Source of the DNA: Spirogloea muscicola
Lineage: Eukaryota > Streptophyta > Zygnematophyceae > Spirogloeales > Spirogloeaceae
NCBI GenBank assembly: GCA_009602725.1
Contig: WELB01000018.1
Coordinates: forward strand, 954,155-971,034
Reading direction: 5' to 3'
Length of the DNA stretch: 16,880 nucleotides
Below, piece after piece: positions 1 to 10,438 of this stretch. Position 1 is the first letter of the stretch. Each line of letters begins with the position of its first letter. The position numbers and the translations under genes were made by a program. A model generated the notes under the pieces. It saw nothing but the letters and a program-made list of their open reading frames with translations. It was not told where the DNA came from and did not search any database.

Positions 1-911
1 CCGCGCGCGCTCGCCGCGCTCTGGCACTACGTCCGCGACCGCCGGCTGCAAGACGCCGGCGACCCCGCCGCCGTCGCCTGCGACGGGCCACTCCGGCAGC
101 TCTTTGGCGGCGAGGCCCGTGTGCGGCTCGCCTCCTTCTCGGCGCGCCTCGCGCCGCATCTCTCGCCGCTGGAGCCCGTCGAGCTCCAGCACCGCGTCAC
201 GCTGGACCCGGCGTGCCCCGCCCCCGCCGCCGATGTCTGCTACGACATCGCCGTCGACATTCCCCATCCGCTGCAGGTGAACCCGAGCCCCAAGTTCTGG
301 AGCACTTGATCTCCGCTGGTCGTTCCTCCCGAGCTCACGCAATCGCAGCAGGCCTCTCGGCTCGGGCTGACGGCCGGCGCCACTGCCAGGGGAGCGCAGC
401 GGGACATGGTGGCGTTCCTGGCAGGCGCGGAGCGGCACCAGAACCTGGACGTGCTCGACGAGCACATGGTGCGGCTGGCGGCGCGCCTCGGCGAGCACCG
501 GCGGCGCCACGCCTTCTTCTCGGGCTTCTCGCAGTCGCCAGTCGACTTCATTCGCGCGCTCATTGCGTCGCAGAGCCGCGACCTGCGCATCGCGGCCGCC
601 GGCGCCAGCGGGGCCGGAGGGCGCGGCGCCGCCGCCGTCGCCCGCGAGCGCCGCTGCAACTTCTACAACCAGCCCTGGTGCGCTCGTCACTCAAGCTCTT
701 AGCCACGTTCTCTGACATATTGCCCGCCACTCTTATTACATGCGAACCCATAATAGCTGCAATGTGCTGGATGCCTTTCGTATTGACATATGCTGGCGAA
801 TGCTTAGCAGCAGGCCTCAATGCTTAGTGGTCGTGGAGCAGGGTGGAGGACGCCGTCGTGCGATACTTGCAACGGCGCGTCGTGAGTGGGACCGACCAGC
901 CCAATGGCTGA
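1..911 (+). CDS. SWP73/BAF60 (SMARCD-type) SWI/SNF chromatin-remodelling subunit, 5' partial
   Basis: This is the C-terminal part (207 residues visible) of a SWIB-domain subunit of the nuclear SWI/SNF complex, which links remodeller and transcription factors. Inferred exons are 1-276, 400-677 and 842-911 (TGA at 909-911); the phases 0, 2, stop join cleanly and introns are gtgaac...gcgcag and gtgcgc...gagcag. Exon 1 holds most of the SWIB fold: LWHYVRDRRLQD, a CD-xx-LRQLFGG segment and the conserved CYDIAVDIP near residues 79-87. Exon 2 gives the BAF60 tail signatures FFSGFSQSPVDFI and IASQSRDL, then ERRCNFYNQPW, continued in exon 3 as VEDAVVRYLQRRV. The N-terminus lies left of the window. A GTGAGT at 882-887 could be another donor, so the last few residues are uncertain. 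GC content is very high, as in the first helicase exon. The neighbouring transporter gene converges on it. Family assignment is confident; gene name depends on species. Confidence 0.9.
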
Positions 912-1563
912 CACCAGCGACGGACAGCGACGGGGACTCTGCAAGCCGCAGGCGAGCACAAACCGCAGCTGCAATGGCAGCTTGTCACTGCAAAGGTTGT
1001 GCGTTTCGGAAGCCCTCCTGCTCCTCCTTGAAGGCCCAGAGGAAGAAGGGAGGTGGCAAGTGGAGAGAGCCAGCTGCCAGACTTGGTCGCACAATGTTGG
1101 CAGGCCTTGGTCGTGGCACAAAGGCCCTGCAGCAGCTCTGCATAGTGCAGCCGCCTCCCCAGCACCTCTCCACAGCTGCTGCTTTGCTGCAGCAGCCTTC
1201 ACAACGAGAGCAAGCTGCTCACAAGCAGATGCTCCTTTTCGCGAACGCCTGCTCCTTCCACACAGTTCTGCAATGAGACGTACATCAAAGCACTGGGTTG
1301 GCCGACATGACAGAAACAGGGGGAACACTACCGAAGTGGAGGGGTAAGATGTAGCAGGTGATGCCACTGTGTCTGTGCTTGACGCCCGTCTCAGCAAGCC
1401 AGCTCTTTGTTCGCAAATGCTTGGACTGATAAGAGGTGGTAGCACATTGGGTGGACAAGGCTTACCCTTGTGCTGTGCAAATTAGCACATTGCAGCTGCA
1501 TCGAAGGCACTGCAGGGTCCTGAGCTGTGAGGCCAATGCAAGCGGTGTGATGATAGGGCTGGT
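912..1563. other. Convergent intergenic region, nothing recognised
   Basis: This 650-base stretch lies between the stop codons of two convergent genes and should hold both 3' UTRs and polyadenylation sites. Open frames exist on both strands (the longest, on the minus strand, runs across about 804-1445) but they show no recognisable motif, lack splice-consistent partners and overlap the end of the SWP73 gene. I see no RNA gene, transposon terminus or clear poly(A) signal. Confidence 0.5.
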
Positions 1564-4500
1564 TCAGGGGGCCACGCCGCTGTGCTGTGACGCAGCTAGA
1601 ATCCGCTGCTGGCGGCCAAGCGCAACGGCAACGGCCAGCCATGTGAGGCAGACCTGCACAGAGCATCAGCAGTTAGTACTCTGTTAGTACAGTCGGTACA
1701 GTGAGTTAGTACTCTGTGATGCCTTTGTTGAGGTTTGAAAGGGCAGAAAGTAGAGCATGCCACTTACAGGGATTGCCGAAGCCGCCACGCCTGAGGGCCC
1801 TATCGCAAGCTTACTGCCAAGAATATGATAGACACCGGCTGCCAGGGCGTCACCCAGCCGCTGGACCAGCGTGTCAATCAGCACCTGCAAGCGAGCGGCG
1901 ATGAGCGGCGTAGTTGAAGCTGCCCGCCATTGTTCTGCCTACATAACCTCAGTCTCAGTATAAATCATGTAAGAGGGCTTGGTGATCAGTGTTTGGCGCC
2001 CTTACCTTGGCCTTGTACTTCTCCTCGCGAGTCACGACTGTGAAGAGCACCTCGCGACCTGGCCGCGTCAACACGTAGTTGACAACCTGCCACCCAAGAG
2101 TGCTTACAGTTACTGGCAGTGGCAGCCTCATCCGCTTCCTGTCTGATATAGAAGGGCCCCCACGGGAAGTTGCAGGATGTGTTTGGCACTCTGACCAGGT
2201 GCGCAATTACCTTGCGTGAGGCTTCTGCAACGGTCACGACGGCGGGTGAGGGCGAGAGTGCAATGGCAGCCATGCCTGCCAGCGCCGCAAGCGGAGTAGC
2301 GCAGAGAGCCGGCACCACCCCTAGGTGCTCCAGGATCCTTCCCTGCCGAGCCCAGTGGACGGTCTTGAGTAAAGTTCTAGCAGGCTGGAGTCTTAAGTTA
2401 GGCACATGCCGAGAAGTCTGAGAGAGAGGACTAAACACAAAGGCAATCTTCAATATCATGACGAGAGAGAGTACGGCAGGCAAAGCTGTTATAATCTCAG
2501 TGGGCAAGTGTTAGAGAGTTGCTCGAATTCTTGTATTGTGAGGCGCACCTTCTGCATGTACGAGGCAATCTGGCATTAGGCGGGGAGAGGCATACCGTGA
2601 CTGTGAGCTGGAAGGAGAACGTCGCCACAGCGGAGAGGCTGTTGATATTGGCGATTAGCCTCCGGCGTGCGACTGCGCTTTCCACCTTGGCAGACAGAAT
2701 TGCCGCTTTCTGCACGCCAGAGGAATTGATCAGAATCTTATGCAGATGTGAACATTTACCTTTCAACTTCGAAGTGCTAGGGTCTAGGTACAAAGTATTA
2801 GGATGAGGAGATTGACTGCGTGGTAGAAGTTCGATGGTACAAACGAGCTTAACCGCCAAGGGTTCAAAGAGCATGGTGAGCGCTCCATGTGGTACCATCC
2901 TGATTGCAGTCAGAGGTGACCATAAAATACAGCATGCCAAGGTGGTAAACGATGTTCAGACAAACAAAAGCATCGGTACTGGAGGAACCTCAAAGTAGAA
3001 GAAGGACGAGACGGCAGCATTGAGGAGGAGGAAGAGGCAGACACGAAGCAGGTATGGCGATGCCGCGACCAGGCGTGCGCCTGCGAGGAGCTCCACTGGG
3101 CCACGGCCAGTTGCTGGTGACACGCTGGTGCTGCTCCTCCTGGCACGTCCCTCTTCCGCTGCTCTTGCCGGTGAGGACGTTCGCGACCGAGCTGGCAGGG
3201 GGCTGACGGAGCTTGGTGGCGTCAGGACTGCGGCTGCTGGTGCGGAGCGGGGGCTGATGGCGCTGGCTGGATGCGCGGCTGCCAGCAGCGGCTTTGCTGG
3301 GCTGTCTACGGACGCTACCGCATCACTGCCCGTGAATGGAGCCATGCGCAGCGAGCCACCAAGCTCCTTAACACTGCCAATCTGCGCAGCGCAGCGGCCT
3401 GCAAGCTCCATGGCTGCAGCCGCCGCAACGAGGAGAGCTGTCGCGCTGCGGACGCGGCTCTCAGTTGTCCACTTTCTGGAGCAGTTCACGGCATGACAGC
3501 AGCAATTTGTTGACCAAAGCCTGCTCTTTGCGAAGCGCATGGCTCTCACCAGGTCCGGAGGAGGCCATCGCTGAGGCGAGGAGGGAACCGCTGAGCTGGC
3601 CGAGCGTTGCGCCGGCACCAACAAAGCCAAAGAGCCGCGTCGCAGCAGGCGGGGCCATCACGTCCGCGAGGCGCACCCACATTGCCGACGTGGCAAAGAG
3701 GTTCAGCAGCGCAATCTGGGCGTCAAGGACCACAATGGCAGGATGAAAAGGTAGGCTTTTACATCTGCGTCATGTCTTCTGTTGGCTAATTTGCAATGGC
3801 GCTTTGGCGTTGCAAGCGGACCTGAAAGTCTGCGAGTGCCCACACAATGCAGCCATAGCTCCAGTACACAAGATTGCATCTTTTGATGTTGGCTCCTTAG
3901 CGATCGCAGAGCCTGTAATTCATTTCTCTCATTCAGAATCAAAACAGGAATCAGATAAGGTTCAGGGTTTGCCTAGTGATGAAGGGTGCGGACTTCTCAC
4001 CCAGACAAAGTAGAGGCTGCGGACGGTGAAGAAGGCCAGCGAAACGTCCTTCACCACCGTGAGGGAGTGGCGTTCGCGTAGATCTGCAGCGTCAGCAGTT
4101 GGGACTGCGAGGTAGAGCGCAAGGAACCCGAGGAGGGAGACGGCGAAGAAGCGGTAGAGCAGCAGCAGGGCGCGTGCCTTGGGCAGGCGCGGGTGCGCAA
4201 GCATGGAGGACGCTGCAGGCGCCGCTACCAGCGTGACTGCCAGGGACGCCAAGAAGAGGCCTGGTGGAGCCAGCGAAGACGCCGCCGTCAGCATGCGACC
4301 AGGGCCAGTGACTCCATGGCTTTGCCGTATCTTCTGTAAGATCATGCTAGCGGGGACTGAGAGCATGCACCTGGCAGATTGCCCGTCCCAAGACTGATGC
4401 CAGCCTCGTCTCGCAGTGGCAGGCAGAGGAAGTAGGCGGCCAGCAGCTGCACAGGAGCGGGCCATGGGGACAGTCTGCGGTGCTCAGACAGCCAGCCATG

Positions 4501-4967
4501 GCTGCCTAGTGCTTCACGTGTTTTCACACAAGCGCAACACTTGGACACAAGCAACTAGCTTGGTTTCAAGTCCTAAGGTCCTGCTGTCCAGCCCACCTGC
4601 AGCAATCGCATAGCCATGTGGTGGCTGGCGACCAAGCTACAATCATGCGGACCAATGAAGAGCCATCGGGTTTTGTGGGGCCGGGTGTGGTGCTGGGGTG
4701 CTCACAAAGTAGAAGCCGCAGAAGGCCTGGAGCACCAGCCCAACCTCGTCGTCGTGCACGTCCACAATCCATCGCAGGAGCTGCAGCGGCAGCGGAGGCG
4801 ACAATGACCGGCCTCAGTGAAGGCGGCTGGCAGCCAGAGGGCTGTTGCTGATAACTGAGTCAATGCAGGGTCGGAGTACGATCTGCAGGAGGTGCCGGAC
4901 GTCCCACTTTGCGCAGCAGCCGGGCTGCGGCGTCCTCTATGCCGCTGCTTGGCCAGCGCAGGGGCAT
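1564..4967 (-). CDS. Multi-span transporter, NTT/TLC ATP/ADP-carrier-like family (MFS-like)
   Basis: Predicted 539-residue membrane transporter of the plastidic/bacterial nucleotide-exchanger-like group; the substrate is not provable here. Minus-strand exons: 4967-4908 (tentative start exon), 4780-4706, 4446-4371, 4260-4001, 3715-3550, 3437-2989, 2709-2596, 2342-2211, 2086-2006, 1884-1768, 1653-1564 (TGA). Every join keeps phase. Family blocks appear in order: YFLCLPLRDEAGISLG (about residue 50), VRSLYFVW then LLNLFATSAMW and RLADVM, RLFGFVGAGATLGQL, a hydrophobic AxxMELAGRC helix, a Ser/Pro/Ala-rich loop of about 90 residues, SPYLLRVCLFLLL, INSLSAVATFSFQLTVTGRI, TRPGREVLFTVVTREEKYKA, IDTLVQRLGDALAAG and a final LTWLAVAVALGRQQ helix. 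The exon-6 donor (GAG|GTTCCT) is weak. The start exon is least certain: an ATG at 5004-5002 in another frame is an alternative N-terminus. It converges with SWP73 and diverges from the SLC25 carrier. Confidence 0.85.
1672..1716. repeat. Short direct repeat in last transporter intron
   Basis: GTTAGTACTCTG occurs twice, at 1672-1683 and 1705-1716, with a related GTTAGTACAG between them. It lies inside the final intron (1654-1767) and looks like a small local duplication with no evident function. Confidence 0.6.
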
Positions 4968-5712
4968 GCTGGCCGCAGTGATGACCCAGAGGCAGCGCCG
5001 CCATGCAAGTGGGTAAACCCAACTGCCTGCTCCTCCTCTGTTGCCTTTCTGGGGACCTGGCCAAGCTGGTTGTGCCAGCAATGGGCACGGCTCATGCTTC
5101 TGGCATCCCTGCCGGCTCGCGCACCATGGCGGCACGGCGGCTAGCGGCGTCAACGTGCCTTCGGCGGTCGCCGTGCTTTGGCTTGGACGGCCAGCACAGG
5201 TCCAGAGTTACTATTGTCAGGTCAAAGGAGTTTTGATGTCTCTAACAGTACGCAATGAGAGCCGGAGCGGTAAGCATGATCGAGCTTCTCGGATGAAGCG
5301 GTGGGGGCTCAGGTTTTATTGGGTCCAAAAGGCTCATGGGATCAGCCACCAGTCAATTTGGCCGCGCTTTCTTCGACACCAGGGCTGCCGAGAACATGCA
5401 AAACTGCACATTCCCTTAGATATTCGTAAGTATATACACACATATATACATATGAAATGCAAGGGGCGATGGCTGAGAAAGGTTGGCGCAATAAAGAATG
5501 GACAAGAACAGTGTCGGCTTATAGGAGGTATTGTCGGCAATGCCAACACCAATCGTCCGGCACGACATCGACTCATATGTTGATTCTTCTGTGCAGCATG
5601 CGTCGCGGTCAGTCCCGTGTCGGTCGCCTCGGAAACTGGTGATCTGGCGTCGCGGGGTGTTGCAGATCTACCACTCCCCGGATTCTTATGCCGGAGTGGA
5701 GGTCAGGGACCT

Positions 5713-5757
<45 letters not shown>

Positions 5758-5787
5758 GGCGCGCGCGGCCATGGCTGTTCTTGTGCC
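4968..5787. promoter_or_regulatory. Divergent intergenic interval, presumed shared 5' regulatory region
   Basis: The transporter (minus) and the SLC25 carrier (plus) are transcribed away from this 820-base interval, so it should contain both promoters and 5' UTRs. It holds an alternating A/T tract around 5424-5452 (tatatacacacatatataca) and a CCG microsatellite at 5721-5757. No certain TATA box or other motif could be assigned. Open frames through the CCG tract read as homopolymeric Ala, Arg or Pro and are not taken as coding. Confidence 0.45.
5721..5757. repeat. (CCG)n trinucleotide microsatellite
   Basis: Twelve uninterrupted CCG units lie 14 bases before the first strong-context ATG (5771) and about 30 bases before the in-frame ATG of the SLC25 carrier (5788). 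In a 5' UTR such a tract could form structure and affect initiation. It is also a likely site of length polymorphism or assembly error. Confidence 0.9.
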
Positions 5788-8224
5788 ATGCACCTCACTT
5801 CTGAAAACATGCGCAGAAACATCTGCCCTCCCCTGGCGCGCCTGCGCCAGAAGGCCGCCACCGGTGCCGCCCGCGGCGGTGGCGGCGGCGGCGGCCCGCT
5901 GCAGCTCCTCGGAGCCGTGGCCCTGGTCGGCACGCGCGCACGCAGCCTCCTCAAGCAGGTCCCCCTCCTCGAACGCGCCGGTGAGGCTTCGCCAGTTCGC
6001 CTCCGCCACTGGCGCTGCGGCTTAGCAGTGTGCTCCTTTTACGGTTGCATAGAAGCAAGCGGAAATCCATATCTCTTATTCATCTCACGTATCATCCATT
6101 AACAAAGTACTATTCTGGAACACGTGTCTGTCTCTGACGAGTTACCAATGCAATACCTCCATCTGTATCCCTTGATGACCTTCGTTGGCGTGCTCACCAG
6201 TGACTGCTACCTGGTCAAGAACTGGCTCTCGCCCGCCAGTCGCACAGTCTCTTCTGCCCTTCTTTCTAACAATATGCCTTCGCATGCTGTTGCTGCTTGC
6301 ATCAAGTCGCACTGAGAGCTTGGAGCCGTCATTTGTGACGCTGGGCGGCTTGCAGGCATTGGAGCAATAGCTGGCGGCATCGCAGGCGGGTTCACCAATG
6401 CTGCCCTGCACCCTATCGACACAGTGAAGACGAAGCTCCAGTTGCGGGGCTCCTCCACGCTCTATGCCGGCCCAGTCGACGTCGTCAGGAAGGTACGAGG
6501 GCCAGCTTCGCCTTATGGCAGGACCTCTGTTGAGCTTCAAGGTCACAAGACTCCCCCCTGCTCACTGTCTGTGGCGCTTAATGACTGTGAATGCAGGTCT
6601 TGGCGAAGCAGGGAATGGCGGGGTTTTACTGCGGGTTGCCGGCTGCCGTACTAGGCTCCGTGGTGTCCTCGTCCATCTACTTTGGCACGTACGAGTTTGG
6701 CAAGGGCCTCCTCGCTTTGACGCCACGGTGCCCGCCACCGCTGGTCCCCCCGCTCGCTGCTGCTGTTGGGAACATCACCTCCTCCGCTGTCCTCGTGCCC
6801 AAGGAGGTCATCAAGCAGCGGATGCAGGTGCGACTTACCAAAGATCTGCAGTGCCACTGCAATCCAAGCATTGGTCTGGCTGGGTGCATTCTGCTGCATG
6901 TGGTGAAGCCCGTCATCTGGTAATCATCATACCTTGGCTTCCATCAATACCATCAATATATCAACTTATTCAAATTTTGTCGCGGTGCTTGGGCGTGGCA
7001 CAGGCTGGAGCGCAGGGCACAGCACATGAGGTTTTCCTCAGCACGGTGCGCAACGAGGGCGTGGGCGGCCTCTATGCAGGCTACTCGGCGGCGCTCCTCC
7101 GCAACCTGCCGACTAATATGATCAACTTCTCTACCTTTGTATGTTGCACAAGCCAGAGAAAAAGTGTCATTCATTTCGTTGGCCTTGCATGCGAGCGCTA
7201 GTCTATTGGCTGTTCTCGTCAGCTCTTGTGCTTGTTGCACGAGTGCCCAAAAAGCTAACACTGGGTTGGTCCACTTTGCATCCTATGCCAATGTTCTCAC
7301 ATGTCACTTAACAGTACGTGATTGTGGAGAACAAGTAGAGGCCAAGCAAAACTTCAAGGACAAGGACTTCCCACTATGATCCTGCATATATTGCATGATT
7401 GTGGTCTTCCTGCAGGAATACCTGAAGTCGCTGTGGCTATCAAGGTCCGGGCGTGCAGCATTGGAGCCGTGGCAGAGTATGCTGTCGGGCGGCATTGCAG
7501 GGGCGCTGTCAGCTGGCCTCACCACGCCACTGGATGTCGTGAAGACGCGGCTCATGACACAGGCCCGATCTTCAGTAGCCGCTGCCGGCGTATCTGGCAC
7601 GCAGGTTCGGGCCCGGCTGCATATCTTTGCAACGTGCTAATGGGCTGACAACGTCACGACAAATGCTCCTCAGACGAGCCATGTGGAATACTTGGTGTGT
7701 ACAGGCTATGTGCCACTCAAGCTTCACATGGTCCTTAAACAAGCCATGACAATGGTGAATGGGCTTGCATGGCTGGCTTGTTGGTGCAGCTGGAGGCAGC
7801 TGCTCGGGCGCAGGCGATAGCAGCATACACATACAAGGGCGTGGCATCGACATTGCAGCGCGTCTGGATCGAGGAGGGCCTGCATGGTGTGACCCGCGGA
7901 ATGATGCCACGCCTGCTCTACAATGCGGCATTCTCATCGGTCGGCTTCTTGTCATTCGAGACGCTGCGCGTCTTCCTCATGCAGATCCACCTACGACAGC
8001 AGCAGCAGGCTGCTGCACATCGAGAGCCCCTCGGTTTGGCAGAAGAACCAGCGCCGCGGCATAGAGTGCCGCAGCATCAGGAAGTAGCTGCGCACCAACA
8101 TGCAGGACTTCTTGATGAGCTCGACCTCATCCGAGCCAGGAAGCAACGCGGAGTGCAGGGTCTCGCTGCCGAGCATGAGCAGGGGCGCGAGCTAACCGTG
8201 CCGCGAGATGGGTACAGGCTCTAG
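5788..8224 (+). CDS. MFL1: Mitoferrin-like chloroplast carrier (SLC25 family, MFL1-type)
   Basis: A six-helix SLC25 carrier of 439 predicted residues. Exons: 5788-5980, 6356-6492, 6597-6827, 7004-7138, 7416-7604, 7790-8224; all phases agree and each intron ends in AG. The three carrier signatures are HPIDTVKTKLQ (about 83-93), VPKEVIKQRMQ (177-187) and TPLDVVKTRLM (269-279). Plant MFL1-like blocks are strong: SSIYFGTYEFGKGLL, GNITSSAVLVPKE, GLYAGYSAALLRNLP, GALSAGLTTPLDVVKTRLMT and GFLSFETLR. MFL1 sits in the chloroplast envelope and is implicated in plastid iron supply; that role is by homology. The N-terminal 60 residues are basic and transit-like, but the start is uncertain: a better-context ATG at 5771 is out of frame. 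The exon-5 donor (CAG|GTTCGG) is weak. The tail after FETLRVFLM is about 75 residues longer than expected, His/Gln/Glu-rich, and overlaps a protein-like antisense frame. An S-adenosylmethionine carrier is the main alternative. Confidence 0.88.
7991..8176 (-). other. Unrecognised 61-codon antisense reading frame over the carrier tail
   Basis: On the minus strand an ATG-initiated frame covers the unexpectedly long C-terminal extension of the SLC25 carrier. Its composition is protein-like, with segments such as LLPGSDEVELIKKSCMLVRS, YFLMLRHSMPRRWFF and CQTEGLSMCSS, while the sense frame here is rich in His, Gln, Glu and Arg, as antisense readings often are. An in-frame TAG lies eight codons upstream and TAG also ends it. 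I do not recognise the family. It may be an exon or pseudogene fragment of an unrelated gene, or a chance frame. Confidence 0.3.
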
Positions 8225-9104
8225 GTCTGGCTCCATGCGATAGCACCTTCAAGTACTTAGGACTCTGGCCTATGTCGTCTTGACCTGACTGTTACGCTAC
8301 TTAGCTAGAGCGAGAAGCAATTAGCTGATAGCTTTTTACCATGGCTCACAGTCTTAGGGAGAGGCCTCATTATCGTGTGCCACTCCGGCTGAGTGGCTGC
8401 AGCTTGGCCGTGCTTGCTACCCCGGCCCGGCTCGGCACCACCCTGGGTGAGCTTCCGGGCGTGGTTTCAAACTGCGAGGTCTCAGATGGCGTGCATGCAA
8501 CTCTGAGATTGTGTTTTTTGTGGTACCCTTGCTCTTGCAACACTGCTCTTGCACACAATGTGCTGCAAACTCGCATTGCACGTATCATAATGTTGCTGCT
8601 TGCTGACTGATACGAAGAGCAAGGCGGTCACAACAAGAGGCATCGCATGTGCACATTCAGCAAGAAAAGCAGTGTTATGGAGGAAGGTTTTATGACGGCC
8701 ATGCCAAAGGGTCGTGCACCTATCCTTGGCAAGGAGCTGATGAGGCAAAAATGTCCACAACAAAAAAAATGGTCAAGGCATCTGCATGATGTAGAAACTT
8801 GATAGGGAAACAGTCAAATTAGTTGCGCGCCTGCTGCACCTTCGAAAGGACTTGAACATGTGCCTAAAACCAGCTTGTAGCATATAATGCTCAGAACGAG
8901 TTGGTGCAGAAGAAGCAATGAGATGAGCAGCGAGTGCAGAGCTTTCTGGGGATCACATCAGAAACATTTTCGGTCGCACAAGCCTCATAGAAACGCGTAT
9001 CTCCTTGAGCTCCTATCTCCTTGCCAGCTTTGGAAATGGCGCTGGCTCAGCTCCTCGACAACCCCACCATTCCACATATTGAACAATGAGAGAACTGGCT
9101 CTCC
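8225..9104. other. Gene-free stretch downstream of the carrier
   Basis: About 880 bases between the carrier stop and the compound inverted repeat. Short open frames occur on both strands but none shows family motifs or splice-consistent partners. The stretch should contain the 3' UTR of the carrier. I see no tRNA box pair and no clear repeat of its own. Confidence 0.45.
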
Positions 9105-10097
9105 CAAAGAAAGTGCTCGCCCATAGAAGAAGGGGGCCAGCAAAGCCAGCCCAGAAAGAATGGACAATGTCTGAAGGGGCCAAACGCGCTGTCTCAGAAC
9201 CGGGGTAGTGAACAAGGGATTGTTACTGCAGTTGCCACGACACTGCACAAATCTAAGAAACCAAAGCACACAACGAAAGAAAGCAGCTACAAATTACTCA
9301 GTAACCCCTGCTAAGCAGCCGCAAATCAGAGAGGCTAGGGTCCTGGAAGTGGGTCCCCTGGACAGAGCCAGAGGCAGCAGCGAGGCAAATGGGCTTTGAT
9401 GGCCACAGTGGCTCGGCAGCCGCAGGCAATTTAAACAAGAGGCTGCCACCTCAGCTGCACTGGGGCACACGTGCAGCCAGCCTGGGCGGGGGTGAAAGCC
9501 TGCCTTGTACAGGGGGGAAAATGCGTGTATATTAAGAGATGGGGAGGCCATGTGTGGCCAAGTACAAAGGCAAGCACATTGGACAAATGTACGTCACCTG
9601 CTGCTAAGCTGACCCGCTCAGTAACCACGAGTCAGCACATAGAGGTCGCTACTGGGGCGCGAGTACCAAGAAAAAAAAGAAAAAAAGGAAAAAAAAAAGA
9701 AGAGTGCCCGACACCCGACACCTTCAGTCCAATGTGCTTGCCTTTGTACTTGGCCACACATGGCCTCCCCATCTCTTAATATACACGCATTTTCCTTCAG
9801 TGGGCCTCGCAGTTGACAAAGGAAGCAGGTAAATTGACGACAATATCACCAATGACCAACGGCAGCTCCTGAGTAGGTGCAATGCTTGAGCGGCCAGCTC
9901 AAATGGAAATGTACACCTTTGGAGGCAGGACAGCGTCAGCAGAGTACTGAGTAATTTGTAGCTGCTTTCTTTCTTTGTGTGCTTTGGTTTCTTAGCGCTT
10001 CCTCTGGCTTCCTCTGGCCCCCTTCTCGTTCTTTGTTCATTCTTTTTTGGGCTGGCTTGTCCAGCCCCTATCCTCAATGGGCGAGCCCTTTCTTCCT
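9105..10097. mobile_element. Compound inverted-repeat (foldback/MITE-like) element
   Basis: Three nested arm pairs are visible by eye. The inner pair, 9516-9584 and 9727-9795, is a perfect 69-bp inverted repeat. The middle pair, 9254-9304 and 9944-9994, matches at all but two of 51 positions. The outer pair, about 9105-9180 and 10021-10097, is clearly related but diverged (shared segments include AAGCCAGCCC and GCTCGCCC). Arm spacing is unequal, so indels have accumulated. An A-rich tract at 9671-9699 lies in the central loop. No transposase-like frame was found, so this is at most a non-autonomous element or two opposed copies of a dispersed repeat. No target-site duplication could be identified. 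Confidence 0.75.
9545..9670 (+). repeat. Dispersed repeat, copy A
   Basis: This unit starts at AGGCCATG and ends at GAGTACCAAG, just before an A-rich tract (9671-9699). It has a related copy at 16275-16388 in the same orientation, and its first 40 bases recur inverted within 9727-9795. Shared cores include GGCCAAGTACAA, GGCAAGCACAT, CGCTCAGTAACCAC and GTCGCTA. The A-rich tail hints at a retroposed origin, which is inference. Confidence 0.75.
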
Positions 10098-10438
10098 CAG
10101 CAGAGGGGGCCAGTGCAAGGTGTCCTCAAGCTGCGCTCAGACGATTCCTCTGCGCAGCGACGTCAAAGTGGGCCGCAGCATGTGGCAGTCGCCGAGTTGG
10201 CTGGTCACACTTGATCAACGGGGTACGATGACATAGCAAGGCTACATGCAGAGGGCTCAGGATTGGCGAGTGTGGGGTGGCCTGATTCAGGCTCTTCACC
10301 GGTCGATACACGCTCCATTTCCCCTGATACGGCCTGAAATGGCACTGGGGAAAGGCTTACGGAAGGGCACAGCAAGGCTGGGAATGGCGGTCCACAGCTA
10401 TGGCTTTGGGGTGTTTTCCCGTGAGCTCTAGATCCGCC
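10098..10438. other. Short interval upstream of the helicase
   Basis: About 340 bases between the inverted-repeat element and the helicase start codon. It should contain the promoter and 5' UTR of the helicase, but I could not assign a TATA element or other motif. Open frames here are short and unsupported. Confidence 0.4.

Noticed and set aside
804-1445. 213-codon minus-strand frame in the SWP73/transporter gap
   Set aside because: No recognisable motif, Cys/Ser/Arg-rich, and it overlaps the last SWP73 exon on the other strand. Long chance frames are expected at this GC content.
5531-6025. Poly-Ala frame through the CCG tract as a separate gene
   Set aside because: Homopolymer reading of a microsatellite; the only conserved signal downstream is in another frame and belongs to the SLC25 carrier.
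9471-10077. Matching open frames on both strands of the inverted repeat
   Set aside because: They give the same peptide only because the 69-bp arms are reverse complements. There is no family motif or splice support, so I treat the region as repeat rather than gene.
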